A stretch of DNA of 21,084 nucleotides from QHWT01 sp046726015 (lineage in GTDB: Bacteria; Acidobacteriota; Vicinamibacteria; Vicinamibacterales; 2-12-FULL-66-21), in the NCBI GenBank assembly GCA_046726015.1, contig JBKOZS010000083.1, forward strand, positions 1 through 21,084, read 5' to 3'. The notes beneath the pieces were generated by a model. The model was not told the origin of the DNA. It did not search any database and saw only the letters and a list, made by a program, of their open reading frames with translations. A program made the position numbers and the translations under genes. This document shows, one piece after another, positions 6,289 through 14,917 of the stretch (position 1 is its first letter; each line of letters begins with the position of its first letter).

Positions 6289-9051
6289 TCATTTCATGTC
6301 GATACTCAACCGCACGGGCGCATTCATCGTCACCGACACAGCCTGCTTCTTCTCACCGAACTGCGGGTGACGGAACACGATCTCGTGCGGTCCGATGGAA
6401 ACCGCGAGATTGCCGATGGGTGTTTCACCGACGCGCCGCCCGTCGATCCAGACTTCGGCCCACGGCGTCGCGTTGAGATTGATGGTCCCCTGGGGCAGTT
6501 CGACGACGAGCGGCGCCACCTTGCCCGGCGGCACCGTGACGACCTTGGTTGCGCGGTATCCCAGCGTTTCGTTAATAAGGTCGACTTCGTGCCTGCCCGC
6601 GCTCATCATCAGGCGCTCAGAATCTGTCGTACCAATCAGCCGTCCCGCTTCCCTGATCTCCATCGTCACCGGCGCTTTGACGGCGAGCCATCCGGAAACG
6701 GGTCCCTGCGCGGCGGCAACCGGCGCGAGGACCGAAGAGGTCACCCCCGCCTGGATGACGACGCGCTGCCGCACCGGCGCTCCACCTGCCGCCTGGAGGA
6801 TGACCTCGTGATCGCCGGGCGCGAGATCGGCAACGCTGACCGGGGCGACACCTTGATCGACGCCATCAACCGTGACCCGGGCTCCGGGAGGATCGGACTG
6901 CACGAGCAGGCTGCCGGCTGATGGCGTCACGGGCAACTCGAGGTACTGCGATACTTCCGCGCCGGCGGTGACGTTCACGGGGATCACGCGCGGCACGCCC
7001 CGGCCGCGCATTTCGAGGATGTGAGATCCGGCGCTGAGCGACAGCCGCGCGGGAGTATTGCCGCGCGGCACGCCGTCGACGAACACGGCCACGCCGGGCG
7101 GGTTCGTCTGAACGGAGAGCATGCCGTCGGTTGGCCCGACAGGCTTGCGACGCGCGCCCATCGCGACGAATCCCAAGGCCCCAATCGCCGCGAGCACGAG
7201 AATCACGACCGCGACACGACGCCACCGCGATCCACCGCGCGGAGACTCGAGCTCCGGTTCGAACATCCGCTGTTCGTCAGTCAGCGCGGCTTCATGCGCG
7301 GGTTCGGCTTTCAGCGGCTCGGACGTCTGGTCGATCGATCGAAGAAGTTCCGTGATGTCTGGCGGGTCGATCGTCCTGAGTGGCGCGGGCGGCTGAGCCG
7401 TAGTGATCGCGGACCGTACCGGCGGCGGCGCGTTCGTGGCAGGAGGCTTCGGCGTTTCGCTGACGACGGGCTTGGGAGGCGCCGGCGGCACGACGGCGGA
7501 CTGCCGCGGTGCTGGGTCGTCAACGCGCGGCTTCGGTGAAGCCTCGGTCGCGCGCGACTTCGCCGCGCTCGCCTCCGCGACGGTTTTCTTCACCGTTGGT
7601 CTCTGCGATGTGCCGCGCGGCGTCGTCACCGCGCTCGCGGCGCGTACCGTCTTCGGCTCCATCGTCTCGGCGAGCGCCTGTTCGAACTCGGCTCGCAGCG
7701 CGGCCGCCGGATCGAGCACGGGCTTAACTGGCTCCGGCACCTCGGGGTTGTCCGCCGGCTTCTGTACTTTCGCGGACTTGTCCGCAGTAGCGCTGGCGAC
7801 GGTGGAACTGTCCTGGAGCGCGGCCTCGAACTCGGAAATATCAACGAACGCCGAATTGCTGATGGTGGTTCGCGCAACCGCTGCTACTGGCTTCTCCACG
7901 ACCGCGGCCGCTGGCTTGTATGCCGTCCTGTCCGCGGTGTCGGCCCCCTTGTTCTCGACCGTCTTGCCCACCGGCTTGCCCACCGGAGCTTCAGCGAAGG
8001 TGGGCGCTTCTGCGAAGGTGGGCGCTTCTGCGAAGGCGGAAGCTCCAGCGAAACTGGAGGATTGGACGAAGTCCGTCGGCTGAGCGAATGTCGGAGGCTC
8101 AACGGGCGCCGGCTCGAGAAGTGCGGTGATGTAGCGCGAGAGGAACGTCTCGAGCGCAATCGGCGCGGCCACGAAACCGTTGTCCTCCGACAGCACCTCT
8201 TCGAGCGCGCTCTGCGCTTCCATTGCGGACGCGAAGCCATGACGCGGATCGATCTGCAGCGCCCGCGCAACCCAGGCCCGCAGCGATGCCGGCAGCGGCT
8301 GCTCCTCGCCAGCCGCCGAGCGTGCCGGTGCGGTGCTGAGCAGCGCTGCCACGCGCTGCGGATAATCCTCCGCGCGCACAGGGCGGCCGAGAATCAGCGC
8401 GAACGCGATGAGACCCATCGCTGTCACGTCCGCGCGATGATCGAAACGCGGGGGGCCCGCCGTTGACGGCAGCGCGACGCGCAGCTCCTGCCAGAGCCGA
8501 TCGCGGTTGAACTGCAGTTGTTCGACGGCGGAGCCGAGCACGTGCTCCGCGACAACGAGCCGGCCGTGCGGCGTCACGATGAGACGCTCGGCGGCAATCG
8601 TGCCGTGCGCGACGTCGCGCGCATTTTCGTGCAGCAGCGCGATGGCGGGCGTGAGCTGGCGAATCAGGCAGAGCGCGGCATTCAGGTCGAGATACAGCCT
8701 GCGCTCGGCGGCCACGCGGAGGATTTCCGAGAGCCGCGTCCCTTCGACGTGGTCCGAGACGATCGCCAGGCCGCCCGGGTGACGATCGACGCGGCGAACG
8801 CGCGCATAGTAGGCGTTCCGGAAATTGGCCAGGCGCGCCGCTCGCTCACGAAGCGCGAACTCGAATGACGGCACCGCGAGCAGCTGCGGGCGCAGCCGGA
8901 GAATCTGCAGCAGGTCCCCGGTCGCGCCGTCGACGGCGACGACGCGGTCGCCAAGACCGTCGGAAAAGAGCGGCGCCTCGGGACGCTCGGATGCAACCGG
9001 CATGCGGGTCATATGCGTGCGCGGCTGCAACGGTGGGACCACGGCTGTCAT
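6289..9051 (-). CDS. Pseudokinase-PEGA transmembrane protein
   Basis: Counting from the ATG at 9051 the protein has 920 residues. Residues about 30-290 follow the protein-kinase fold in outline (AIVSDHVEGTRLSEIL hinge; AIALLHENARDVAHGTIAAE loop; a helical C-lobe). The VAIK lysine, the HRD aspartate (HGT instead) and the DFG are all missing, so it should not phosphorylate. A low-complexity Ala/Pro/Lys/Thr linker (about 315-605) contains short tandem repeats. One transmembrane helix spans about 612-632. Four extracytoplasmic PEGA-type beta domains follow at about 642-705, 712-775, 785-850 and 854-918 (for example TNPPGVAVFVDGVPRG, SDPPGARVTVDGVDQG). PEGA modules are thought to bind surface polymers or partners. 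TTG at 9072 and ATG at 9012 or 9003 are alternative starts; no ribosome site settles it. It heads a two-gene unit with the TonB-C protein. Confidence 0.85.
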   Translation of the reverse strand: MTAVVPPLQPRTHMTRMPVASERPEAPLFSDGLGDRVVAVDGATGDLLQILRLRPQLLAVPSFEFALRERAARLANFRNAYYARVRRVDRHPGGLAIVSDHVEGTRLSEILRVAAERRLYLDLNAALCLIRQLTPAIALLHENARDVAHGTIAAERLIVTPHGRLVVAEHVLGSAVEQLQFNRDRLWQELRVALPSTAGPPRFDHRADVTAMGLIAFALILGRPVRAEDYPQRVAALLSTAPARSAAGEEQPLPASLRAWVARALQIDPRHGFASAMEAQSALEEVLSEDNGFVAAPIALETFLSRYITALLEPAPVEPPTFAQPTDFVQSSSFAGASAFAEAPTFAEAPTFAEAPVGKPVGKTVENKGADTADRTAYKPAAAVVEKPVAAVARTTISNSAFVDISEFEAALQDSSTVASATADKSAKVQKPADNPEVPEPVKPVLDPAAALRAEFEQALAETMEPKTVRAASAVTTPRGTSQRPTVKKTVAEASAAKSRATEASPKPRVDDPAPRQSAVVPPAPPKPVVSETPKPPATNAPPPVRSAITTAQPPAPLRTIDPPDITELLRSIDQTSEPLKAEPAHEAALTDEQRMFEPELESPRGGSRWRRVAVVILVLAAIGALGFVAMGARRKPVGPTDGMLSVQTNPPGVAVFVDGVPRGNTPARLSLSAGSHILEMRGRGVPRVIPVNVTAGAEVSQYLELPVTPSAGSLLVQSDPPGARVTVDGVDQGVAPVSVADLAPGDHEVILQAAGGAPVRQRVVIQAGVTSSVLAPVAAAQGPVSGWLAVKAPVTMEIREAGRLIGTTDSERLMMSAGRHEVDLINETLGYRATKVVTVPPGKVAPLVVELPQGTINLNATPWAEVWIDGRRVGETPIGNLAVSIGPHEIVFRHPQFGEKKQAVSVTMNAPVRLSIDMK
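7988..8059. repeat. 18-bp tandem repeat inside the pseudokinase-PEGA gene
   Basis: Four head-to-tail 18-bp units (7988-8005, 8006-8023, 8024-8041, and a diverged one at 8042-8059) each encode six residues of the type FAEAPT in the linker between kinase remnant and membrane helix. Units two and three match at 15 of 18 bases. A neighbouring 12-bp duplication (CTTGCCCACCGG at 7963-7974 and 7975-7986) encodes two PVGK copies. Both are in-frame, so copy number can change linker length without breaking the gene. Confidence 0.8.
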
Positions 9052-9222
9052 GAATCGAGCCAACGCCCGCAAACGGCAGGCACCACGACACTTGACCCCG
9101 ATTTCTGGCCGGCCCGATCACATTTGTTTCTTTACAGGGTTGTCGAGTCGATCACGATTATGTCGCCTCACAGTGTGCTGATGGCCAGATGAAGAACGCG
9201 GCGATGCCGGCGGCGCACGACG

Positions 9223-10560
9223 CTATTTCGAAACGGTTTCCTTCAACGCCTCGAAAAGAATCTGGATCGCGGGCAAGAGCGCGTCGGTCGGAATGAACTC
9301 CGCGTCGCCGTGCATTGACCCGATGGCGGCGGCCGGTGCAATACCGGGAAAGAAGCCATAGCTCTTCACGCCCTTCGGGCGAAAGCTGTTCGCGTCCGTC
9401 CCATACGGGACAACCATCGGGGTGACGATCGCATCCGGATGGTGGCGCGTCACCGCCGATTCGAGCGCGCGATAGAACGGTGTGTCTTGCGGGGTCACAA
9501 CAGGGTCGTCACCTTCATAGATCACTTCAACCTTAATCGTGGGATCCGCCAGGCGGCGCTCGATCTCCTTGATCCATTGCGCGCCGGTCGCTCCCGGGAG
9601 CACGCGGCAGTCGAGGGTGGCCTCGGCAACAGACGGAATCACGTTGGCCCTGGGTGGATCGCCAACACCGGACCGCAGGCTCGTGATGGAGATCGTCGAC
9701 TGCTGGATCGCGTTGTTGAACTTGTTCTCCGCCAGCGTCCCGACCCGTTCCTTCATGGTTTCGATCACCGGGAAGCGGCCGGCCGGCATTGGTTCGGCCA
9801 TCAAGCGGTTCAGCGCGCGCATGAGGTGATCGTTCGGGTTCATCGGGTGCGGCTGCGAGCCATGTCCGGCGACGCCTTCGGCGCGGAGCCGCAGCCACAT
9901 GATTTTCTTCTCCGCGACCGAGATGCCGAAGACGAGCTTGCCGGCAGTAAACATGTCGCGGCTGCCGAAGCCGCCTTCGTCGAGGACGTATTCGGGATCG
10001 AGCTCGTCGTAGTGATTCTTGAGCATCCAGCGCGCGCCCAGCTCGCCGCCGACCTCCTCATCAGGCACCGCCATGAGCATCACGTCACGCGCCAGCGGCA
10101 CCTTCAGGCGGTGCAGCAGCAGGAACGCATAGATCTGCGTGACGCCAATGCCTTTCATGTCCATCGCGCCGCGACCCCAGAGTTTGCCCTCCGCGATCTC
10201 CGCACCGAACGGATCGCGCGCCCAGCGGCTGGCATCGGCCGCGACGACATCCATGTGATGTTCGAGGAGCAGCGCCTTCGCGCCTGAACCGCTGCCCTTC
10301 AGCCGCGCGAGCACAATCGATCGGCCTGGCGCTGATTCGTACCGCTTGACGTCGATCCCCTCACGCTTCAGCAGATCGACGAGGAAGTCCGCCGCCCTGG
10401 TGACATCGCCGGGCGGATTGGACGTATTGATGCGCACGTACGCCTGCAGCGTCTTCAGTGCGTCGGCTTCAACCTGTTTCCAGTCGGGCGCCTGTGCGAA
10501 GGTGCGAGGAGCGACGAGCAGCAGGCCTGTGACGATGCAGAGGGACGTCAGCGTGCGCAT
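9223..10560 (-). CDS. Secreted M20 family zinc peptidase
   Basis: From the ATG at 10560 the product is 445 residues with a signal peptide (MRTLTSLCIV... ending TFAQA, about residue 24), so it acts in the periplasm or outside. It is a complete M20/M25/M40 metallo-hydrolase: zinc and catalytic residues are in HMD (H102, D104), GRGAMDMKG (D134), DEEVGG (E168/E169), LDEGG (D194) and the C-terminal MHGDAEF. The family cleaves dipeptides, N-acyl amino acids or carbamoyl groups; the substrate here is unknown. The dimerisation (lid) domain begins near residue 212 and includes GHGSQPH. An in-frame GTG at 10584 is possible but would put charged residues ahead of the signal peptide. It lies 63 nt downstream of malQ in the same direction and may be co-transcribed. 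Confidence 0.88.
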   Translation of the reverse strand: MRTLTSLCIVTGLLLVAPRTFAQAPDWKQVEADALKTLQAYVRINTSNPPGDVTRAADFLVDLLKREGIDVKRYESAPGRSIVLARLKGSGSGAKALLLEHHMDVVAADASRWARDPFGAEIAEGKLWGRGAMDMKGIGVTQIYAFLLLHRLKVPLARDVMLMAVPDEEVGGELGARWMLKNHYDELDPEYVLDEGGFGSRDMFTAGKLVFGISVAEKKIMWLRLRAEGVAGHGSQPHPMNPNDHLMRALNRLMAEPMPAGRFPVIETMKERVGTLAENKFNNAIQQSTISITSLRSGVGDPPRANVIPSVAEATLDCRVLPGATGAQWIKEIERRLADPTIKVEVIYEGDDPVVTPQDTPFYRALESAVTRHHPDAIVTPMVVPYGTDANSFRPKGVKSYGFFPGIAPAAAIGSMHGDAEFIPTDALLPAIQILFEALKETVSK

Positions 10561-10623
10561 GGCAGCGGATTGTACTCGCGTCACTAACCTCGGTGCCGCC
10601 GGCGCGTGCCGGTGTCCAGCAGC

Positions 10624-12255
10624 TTAGCGGCTATCAGTTGCCGGTTGCCGGCTGTTGGTGGTCGGTTCCTCAGTAGTCGTGGAAAGGGGCAAGCGGCCGT
10701 TCGCCGCGGTGAGCGCGTGGAGAAATGCCGCACGTTCCCGGCCCTGTGGTTCCTTCTGTAGATCTTCAACGGGCCACGGCAATCGCCAGCACCAGTTCAG
10801 ATCGCTGATCACGGCCGGCGTGTTGATGCGATCCCGCCAGCCGAAGATGTCCTGGATCGGCAGCAACGCAATCGAGGAGCCGGATTCGATGAGCAGCCGC
10901 AGAATAGTATCCCGAACTTTCGTTCCGAAGGCGTCGGCCGCCGTGATTTCGGCGTCACGTAGCGTCGGGAGCGCGGCGACCGCCCGCAGCTCGTCGTCGC
11001 GCGCCTCATCCCACCACTCCGCGAGCGTCTCGGTGTCGTGCGTGCTGCTGGTCGCCACCGAGAGCGAGGGATACGCGTGCGGATCCCGAAACGGCTTCCC
11101 CCGCAGATCCCATTCACGTTCCCAGCGCAGCACCTTGTAGCCCGGCACACCGGTTCGTTTCAGCGTGTCGCGCACGAATTTCGGGATGACGCCAAGGTCC
11201 TCGGCAATGACCCGTGCGCCGGTTGAACCAAACAGGGTCAGCAGCCGTTCCCCCTGTGCAATCTGCGACGGTTCGTCGGGGGGCACGAAGGCGGCCGATC
11301 CATCCTGATCGCGAACGTAAGTTCGGAAGAATCCCACCAGGTGATCGACGCGATACCCGTCGTAGAGCTCGACGCTGCGCCGCGCGCGCGCGACCAGCCA
11401 TGCATCCCCTTCCGCCGCGATCTTCGACCACCGGTACGCGGGGAAGCCCCAGTCCTGCCCGGTTTCGGAAAACGCGTCGGGTGGCGCACCAACAGACGCA
11501 TCGAGCCGGAAGTCGTCCTGGCGCGACCACACGTCGGCGCTGTCGCCGCTCACCATGAATGGAAAATCACCAAACAGGCCGATGCCGGATTGCTCGCGCG
11601 CCTCCGCCCACTGCTCTGCGGCCAGCCACTGCAGGTATGCGTAGAAAAGGCGCTCTGCTCGGAGCGCTTCACGCGCACGCGCCAGCGCCTGCGGCTCGCG
11701 GTCGCGCACGCCCGGTTCCCACTCGCGCCAGTGGCGCCGGTCTTCGCGTGCATGAATCGCGCGAAAGAGCGTGTAGTCATCGAGCCACCAGCGCTCGCGC
11801 TGGATGAATTCCGTCAGCCGCGCGGCACGATGAGAATGCGGGCTCCACTCGTCCGTCATGAAACGCTCGAACGCGGTCCTGAACACGCGGTTCTTGATCG
11901 CGCGGACCGCCTGGTACTGGATCACGTCGGACGTCCGCGCCATTTCCAGCGACGCTCGCTCGTCGTCGGTCAACGCCGCTTCGTCGCCAAGGGCTTCGAC
12001 ATCGGGCACACGCGACGGGGCGATGAAGAGCGGATCGATGGCCATCGCGCTGAGCGCGGAGTACGGCGAGTTCTGCCCTTCTGCCATTTCGTTCAGGGGA
12101 AGCAATTGCAGGAAGCTGAAGCCGGCCTGGCGCATCCAGCAGCTGACGCGGATGATGTCCGGGATCTCGCCGATGCCCCAGCTCGCGCGCGACGGGATCG
12201 AAAAGAGTGGCACGAGCAGGCCAGCATGGCGGCCGTGGAAAAAATCATGCGGCAT
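10624..12255 (-). CDS. malQ: 4-alpha-glucanotransferase (amylomaltase), GH77
   Basis: The 543-residue protein is a cytoplasmic GH77 disproportionating enzyme that moves alpha-1,4-glucan segments between maltodextrins. Diagnostic stretches are LFSIPSRASWGIGE (17-30), the conserved NSPYSALSAMAIDPLFI (62-78), GDFPFMVSGDSADVW (229-243), the nucleophile in YRVDHLVGFFR (D304), the acid/base in VIAEDLG (E352) and the transition-state aspartate in THDTE (D407). Length is close to that of bacterial MalQ enzymes. The ATG at 12255 lies inside the upstream aminotransferase gene (11-bp overlap) with a well-spaced GGAG, indicating translational coupling. The last 15 or so residues (EEPTTNSRQPATDSR) are odd: they are encoded by a heptad repeat array that has become the 3' end of the gene. 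No other glycogen or maltose genes are nearby. Confidence 0.92.
   Translation of the reverse strand: MPHDFFHGRHAGLLVPLFSIPSRASWGIGEIPDIIRVSCWMRQAGFSFLQLLPLNEMAEGQNSPYSALSAMAIDPLFIAPSRVPDVEALGDEAALTDDERASLEMARTSDVIQYQAVRAIKNRVFRTAFERFMTDEWSPHSHRAARLTEFIQRERWWLDDYTLFRAIHAREDRRHWREWEPGVRDREPQALARAREALRAERLFYAYLQWLAAEQWAEAREQSGIGLFGDFPFMVSGDSADVWSRQDDFRLDASVGAPPDAFSETGQDWGFPAYRWSKIAAEGDAWLVARARRSVELYDGYRVDHLVGFFRTYVRDQDGSAAFVPPDEPSQIAQGERLLTLFGSTGARVIAEDLGVIPKFVRDTLKRTGVPGYKVLRWEREWDLRGKPFRDPHAYPSLSVATSSTHDTETLAEWWDEARDDELRAVAALPTLRDAEITAADAFGTKVRDTILRLLIESGSSIALLPIQDIFGWRDRINTPAVISDLNWCWRLPWPVEDLQKEPQGRERAAFLHALTAANGRLPLSTTTEEPTTNSRQPATDSR
10635..10669. repeat. Heptad array forming the 3' end of malQ
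   Basis: Five 7-bp units run from 10635: CAGTTGC, CGGTTGC, CGGCTGT, TGGTGGT and CGGTTCC. The array lies within the malQ reading frame and encodes its polar Thr/Ser/Asn/Gln-rich tail, ending just before the TAA at 10626-10624. It is short and degenerate, so on its own it would be marginal; its period and gene-end position match the clearer arrays elsewhere in this window. Confidence 0.5.
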
Positions 12256-13417
12256 GCACGCGCTCCATGACCACGCTGATACCGCGCGTGAACTCCGCGG
12301 GCTCCGGCAGCAGACTGACGACGAGAAACGCTTCGTGCGGAAAGTCGAAGAAGAAACCGGGATGGACGACCACGCCGTTTGCGAGAAGGTCCAGCGCGAG
12401 CGCTTCCTCTCCTTCGGTCGCCGGCACGCGCACGACAGCGGACCATCCCCCGTCGGCAGCCAGCACGGTCATGCCCGTGTCATCACGCAGCGTCGTCTGC
12501 CGCAACGCGTTGTAGTTGTGGCGAACGCGGTCGTGGATCTGATCGCGGACCGGTTTCGTGGTCGCAAGGAGCGCTGGCGCCGCGACTTGCACCGGCGTTG
12601 AAACCGACAGGTACGTATCGCCGATCAATTCGAGCCGATCGCTCGCTTCGTCAACGAGGCGGTCGGGACCACTTACACCGATCCAGCCGAGCTTTACCTG
12701 CGGAAGGCCAGCGGTTTTAGACAGGCCGCCGAGACGAAACACCAGTGCTTCGTCGCGCTGAAGTGCGGCAGGTTCGACGAGGGGTGAGACACCAAGGGGG
12801 TAATCACAGAACACTTCGTCCACTATGAGCGCCGCGTTGCGATCGGCGCAGCGGCTCACCAGCTCATCCGCGTCGCGTTCCGTCAGAGCCGAGCCGGTCG
12901 GGTTGTTGGGCGACACGGCAAGCACCGCCCGAGTGCCGCGCGTCCACGTCCGGTCCAGGTCCGCGAAATCGATCTCCCAGTTGCCGTGGTAAGCGAGACG
13001 ATACCGTCGTTCGTCCACCGCGTCGAGGCGGGTCAGGTGATCAAATAACGGATAGCTGGGGACTGGCGTCAGCACGCTCGACTCGCCGGCATCGCAGAGC
13101 AGCTTGAACAGGAGTGAATAGGCTTCGCTGGTGCTGGCCGTCAACATAATGCGGTCGGGAATTATGCGAACACCGCGCCGGGCGTACGTTTCCGCAACGG
13201 CCTCCCGCGCGCTGCGCAAGCCGAACGGGTCCGGGCAATACGTGAGCGCGCGCGCATCAGCCAGCGCCTCGAGCAGCGCGGCGGGATACTGGATCCCGAC
13301 GCGCGTCGGATTCGAGACGGTCAGATCGATCAGCGGACGACCGCGACGCCTCGCGTCGGCGAGCGCAGCCGCGAGCCGGTTCGGCCGCCGATCGTCGGGG
13401 ACGCGGCGCGAGAACAC
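12245..13417 (-). CDS. Class I/II PLP-dependent aminotransferase
   Basis: This 390-residue fold-type I enzyme has the PLP-binding pattern of the family: VSNPT (34-38), YCPDPFGLRSAREAV (60-74), TASTSEAY (93-100), SPNNPTG (169-175), IVDEVF (D200) and the Schiff-base lysine in GGLSKTAGLPQVKLGW (K234). It should transfer an amino group between an amino acid and a 2-oxo acid; the specific substrate cannot be read from sequence. The start is GTG at 13417. GGAGG sits directly against it, too close for normal use, and a TATTCT lies six bases upstream, so leaderless initiation is possible. It overlaps malQ by 11 bp, so the two are co-translated, an unexpected pairing. Its start region faces the M16 pair across a divergent promoter region. 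Confidence 0.88.
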   Translation of the reverse strand: MFSRRVPDDRRPNRLAAALADARRRGRPLIDLTVSNPTRVGIQYPAALLEALADARALTYCPDPFGLRSAREAVAETYARRGVRIIPDRIMLTASTSEAYSLLFKLLCDAGESSVLTPVPSYPLFDHLTRLDAVDERRYRLAYHGNWEIDFADLDRTWTRGTRAVLAVSPNNPTGSALTERDADELVSRCADRNAALIVDEVFCDYPLGVSPLVEPAALQRDEALVFRLGGLSKTAGLPQVKLGWIGVSGPDRLVDEASDRLELIGDTYLSVSTPVQVAAPALLATTKPVRDQIHDRVRHNYNALRQTTLRDDTGMTVLAADGGWSAVVRVPATEGEEALALDLLANGVVVHPGFFFDFPHEAFLVVSLLPEPAEFTRGISVVMERVHAA

Positions 13418-13534
13418 CTCCGTAGAATATTTGATCTGGCAATCGGGCCGGCGAGCGATTTAGTGATGCGAACAATTCGTTAATGTGATGCGGGCGGCAT
13501 GACGCCTGCAAATAGTCTGGGGATCGAGGTCCTC
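13418..13534. promoter_or_regulatory. Divergent intergenic region, aminotransferase and M16 promoters
   Basis: These 117 bp separate two divergently transcribed genes and should hold both promoters. On the plus strand TAATGT (13481-13486), with TTTAGT 16 nt upstream, is a weak candidate for the M16 pair. On the minus strand TATTCT lies six bases before the GTG of the aminotransferase. Immediately before the M16 ATG at 13535, GAGG is placed five bases upstream and decides that start over the ATG at 13499. Confidence 0.35.
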
Positions 13535-14917
13535 ATGCACCGGCTCCTGTGGTCAACTGCCTTTCTTGTCAGCCTTGCATCGGCCCTCTCCGCGCAGGCG
13601 CCTGCGGCCTCTGCTGACAAAAGCCGTATCGAGATCCCCTTCACGCAGTTCACGCTGCCAAATGGCCTCCATGTGATCCTCAACGAAGATCACACGGTGC
13701 CCCTTCTGACGGTGAACGTGTGGTTTCATGTTGGCTCCGCGCGCGAAAAGCCGGGTCGCACCGGCTTCGCGCATCTGTTCGAGCACCTGATGTTCGAGGG
13801 TTCCGCGCACGTCAAGGAAGGGCAGTTCGACGAGCTGCTCGAGACGGCCGGCGCAAGCAACAACGGTTCAACTGAAACGGACAGAACGAACTATTACATA
13901 GACGCGCCGTCGAACGCCCTGGACCTGGCGTTGTTCCTGGAATCGGATCGCATGGGGTACCTGCTCGATGCCATGTCCCCCCAGCGCGTGAACGGCCAGC
14001 GCGACGTTGTCAAGAACGAGCGGCGCCAGAGTTACGAAAACGCGCCGTATGGCATGGCGTCCATTGCGATTGCCGAGATGCTCTACTCGCAAGGGCATCC
14101 CTACCGCTGGCCGACGATTGGCTCCATGGAAGATCTCACCGCAGCAAGTTACGAAGATGTCGTCGAGTTCTTCAAGAAGTACTACCAGCCTGCCAATGCC
14201 AGCCTGGTGGTGGCCGGAGATATCGATCCGGCACAGGCGCGCGCGTCGATTGAGAAGTGGTTCTCCGATGTGAAGCCCGGGCCCGGCCTGGTGCCACCGA
14301 TCGACTACCCGCACCCGTTCCTCACAGAGGTCAAGCGGAAGTCGATGCAGGATCGCGTGCAGCTGCCGCGCCTGTATGTGGACTGGATCACGCCGGCACA
14401 CTTCGCGCCCGGTGATGCGGAGCTCGACGTGCTATCGATCCTGCTCGCCGGCGGCAAGAACTCCAGGCTCTACAAGCGCCTGGTGTACGAGCTGCAGCTG
14501 GCGCAGGACGTGTCCGCGCTGCAGCAATCGATGATGCTCAACTCGCAATTCGAGATCATCGTCACCGCACGGCCGCCGGCTGAGGGGACCACGACGGCCG
14601 CCACGATCGATCGCATCCGCGGCATCGTCGACGAGGAGATTCGAAAACTGCAGGAGACGCCCCCGGAGGCGCGCGAGTTCCGCCGCGCGATCAATCAGAT
14701 CGAATCGTCGTTCTACAACCGGCTGGAGAGCGTCGGCGGCTTTGGCGGCGTCGGCGATCAACTCAACGCGTACTACTTCGCCGCGGGCAATCCCGGGTAC
14801 TTCAACGAGGACCTGTCCCGGTACGCCGCGCTCTCGCCGCAAGACGTCCAGGCTGCAGCCACACGGTTCCTGCCGCTCGACAAGAGAGTCGAGCTGGTTG
14901 TGGAGCCTGCGAAGTGA
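13535..14917 (+). CDS. M16 family zinc peptidase, catalytic subunit, secreted
   Basis: From the ATG at 13535 this is a 460-residue protein with a signal peptide (about residues 1-21, ending ASALSAQ). The N-terminal half carries the inverted zinc motif HLFEH (H80, E83, H84) in the context RTGFAHLFEHLMFEG, and the downstream glutamate in VVKNERRQSYENAPYG (E162). The second half (about 200-440) is the M16_C domain. Family members cleave short peptides, often as a heterodimer with an inactive partner. That partner is the next gene, which overlaps this one by four bases. GAGG five bases upstream supports the chosen start; the ATG at 13499 would add a non-signal leader. The pair probably acts in the periplasm on imported or self peptides. 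Confidence 0.92.
   Translation: MHRLLWSTAFLVSLASALSAQAPAASADKSRIEIPFTQFTLPNGLHVILNEDHTVPLLTVNVWFHVGSAREKPGRTGFAHLFEHLMFEGSAHVKEGQFDELLETAGASNNGSTETDRTNYYIDAPSNALDLALFLESDRMGYLLDAMSPQRVNGQRDVVKNERRQSYENAPYGMASIAIAEMLYSQGHPYRWPTIGSMEDLTAASYEDVVEFFKKYYQPANASLVVAGDIDPAQARASIEKWFSDVKPGPGLVPPIDYPHPFLTEVKRKSMQDRVQLPRLYVDWITPAHFAPGDAELDVLSILLAGGKNSRLYKRLVYELQLAQDVSALQQSMMLNSQFEIIVTARPPAEGTTTAATIDRIRGIVDEEIRKLQETPPEAREFRRAINQIESSFYNRLESVGGFGGVGDQLNAYYFAAGNPGYFNEDLSRYAALSPQDVQAAATRFLPLDKRVELVVEPAK

Noticed and set aside
10599..10612. CCGGC/GCCGG hairpin between malQ and the M20 gene as a terminator
   Set aside because: Five-base stem with no T-tract in very GC-rich DNA; such a match is expected by chance.
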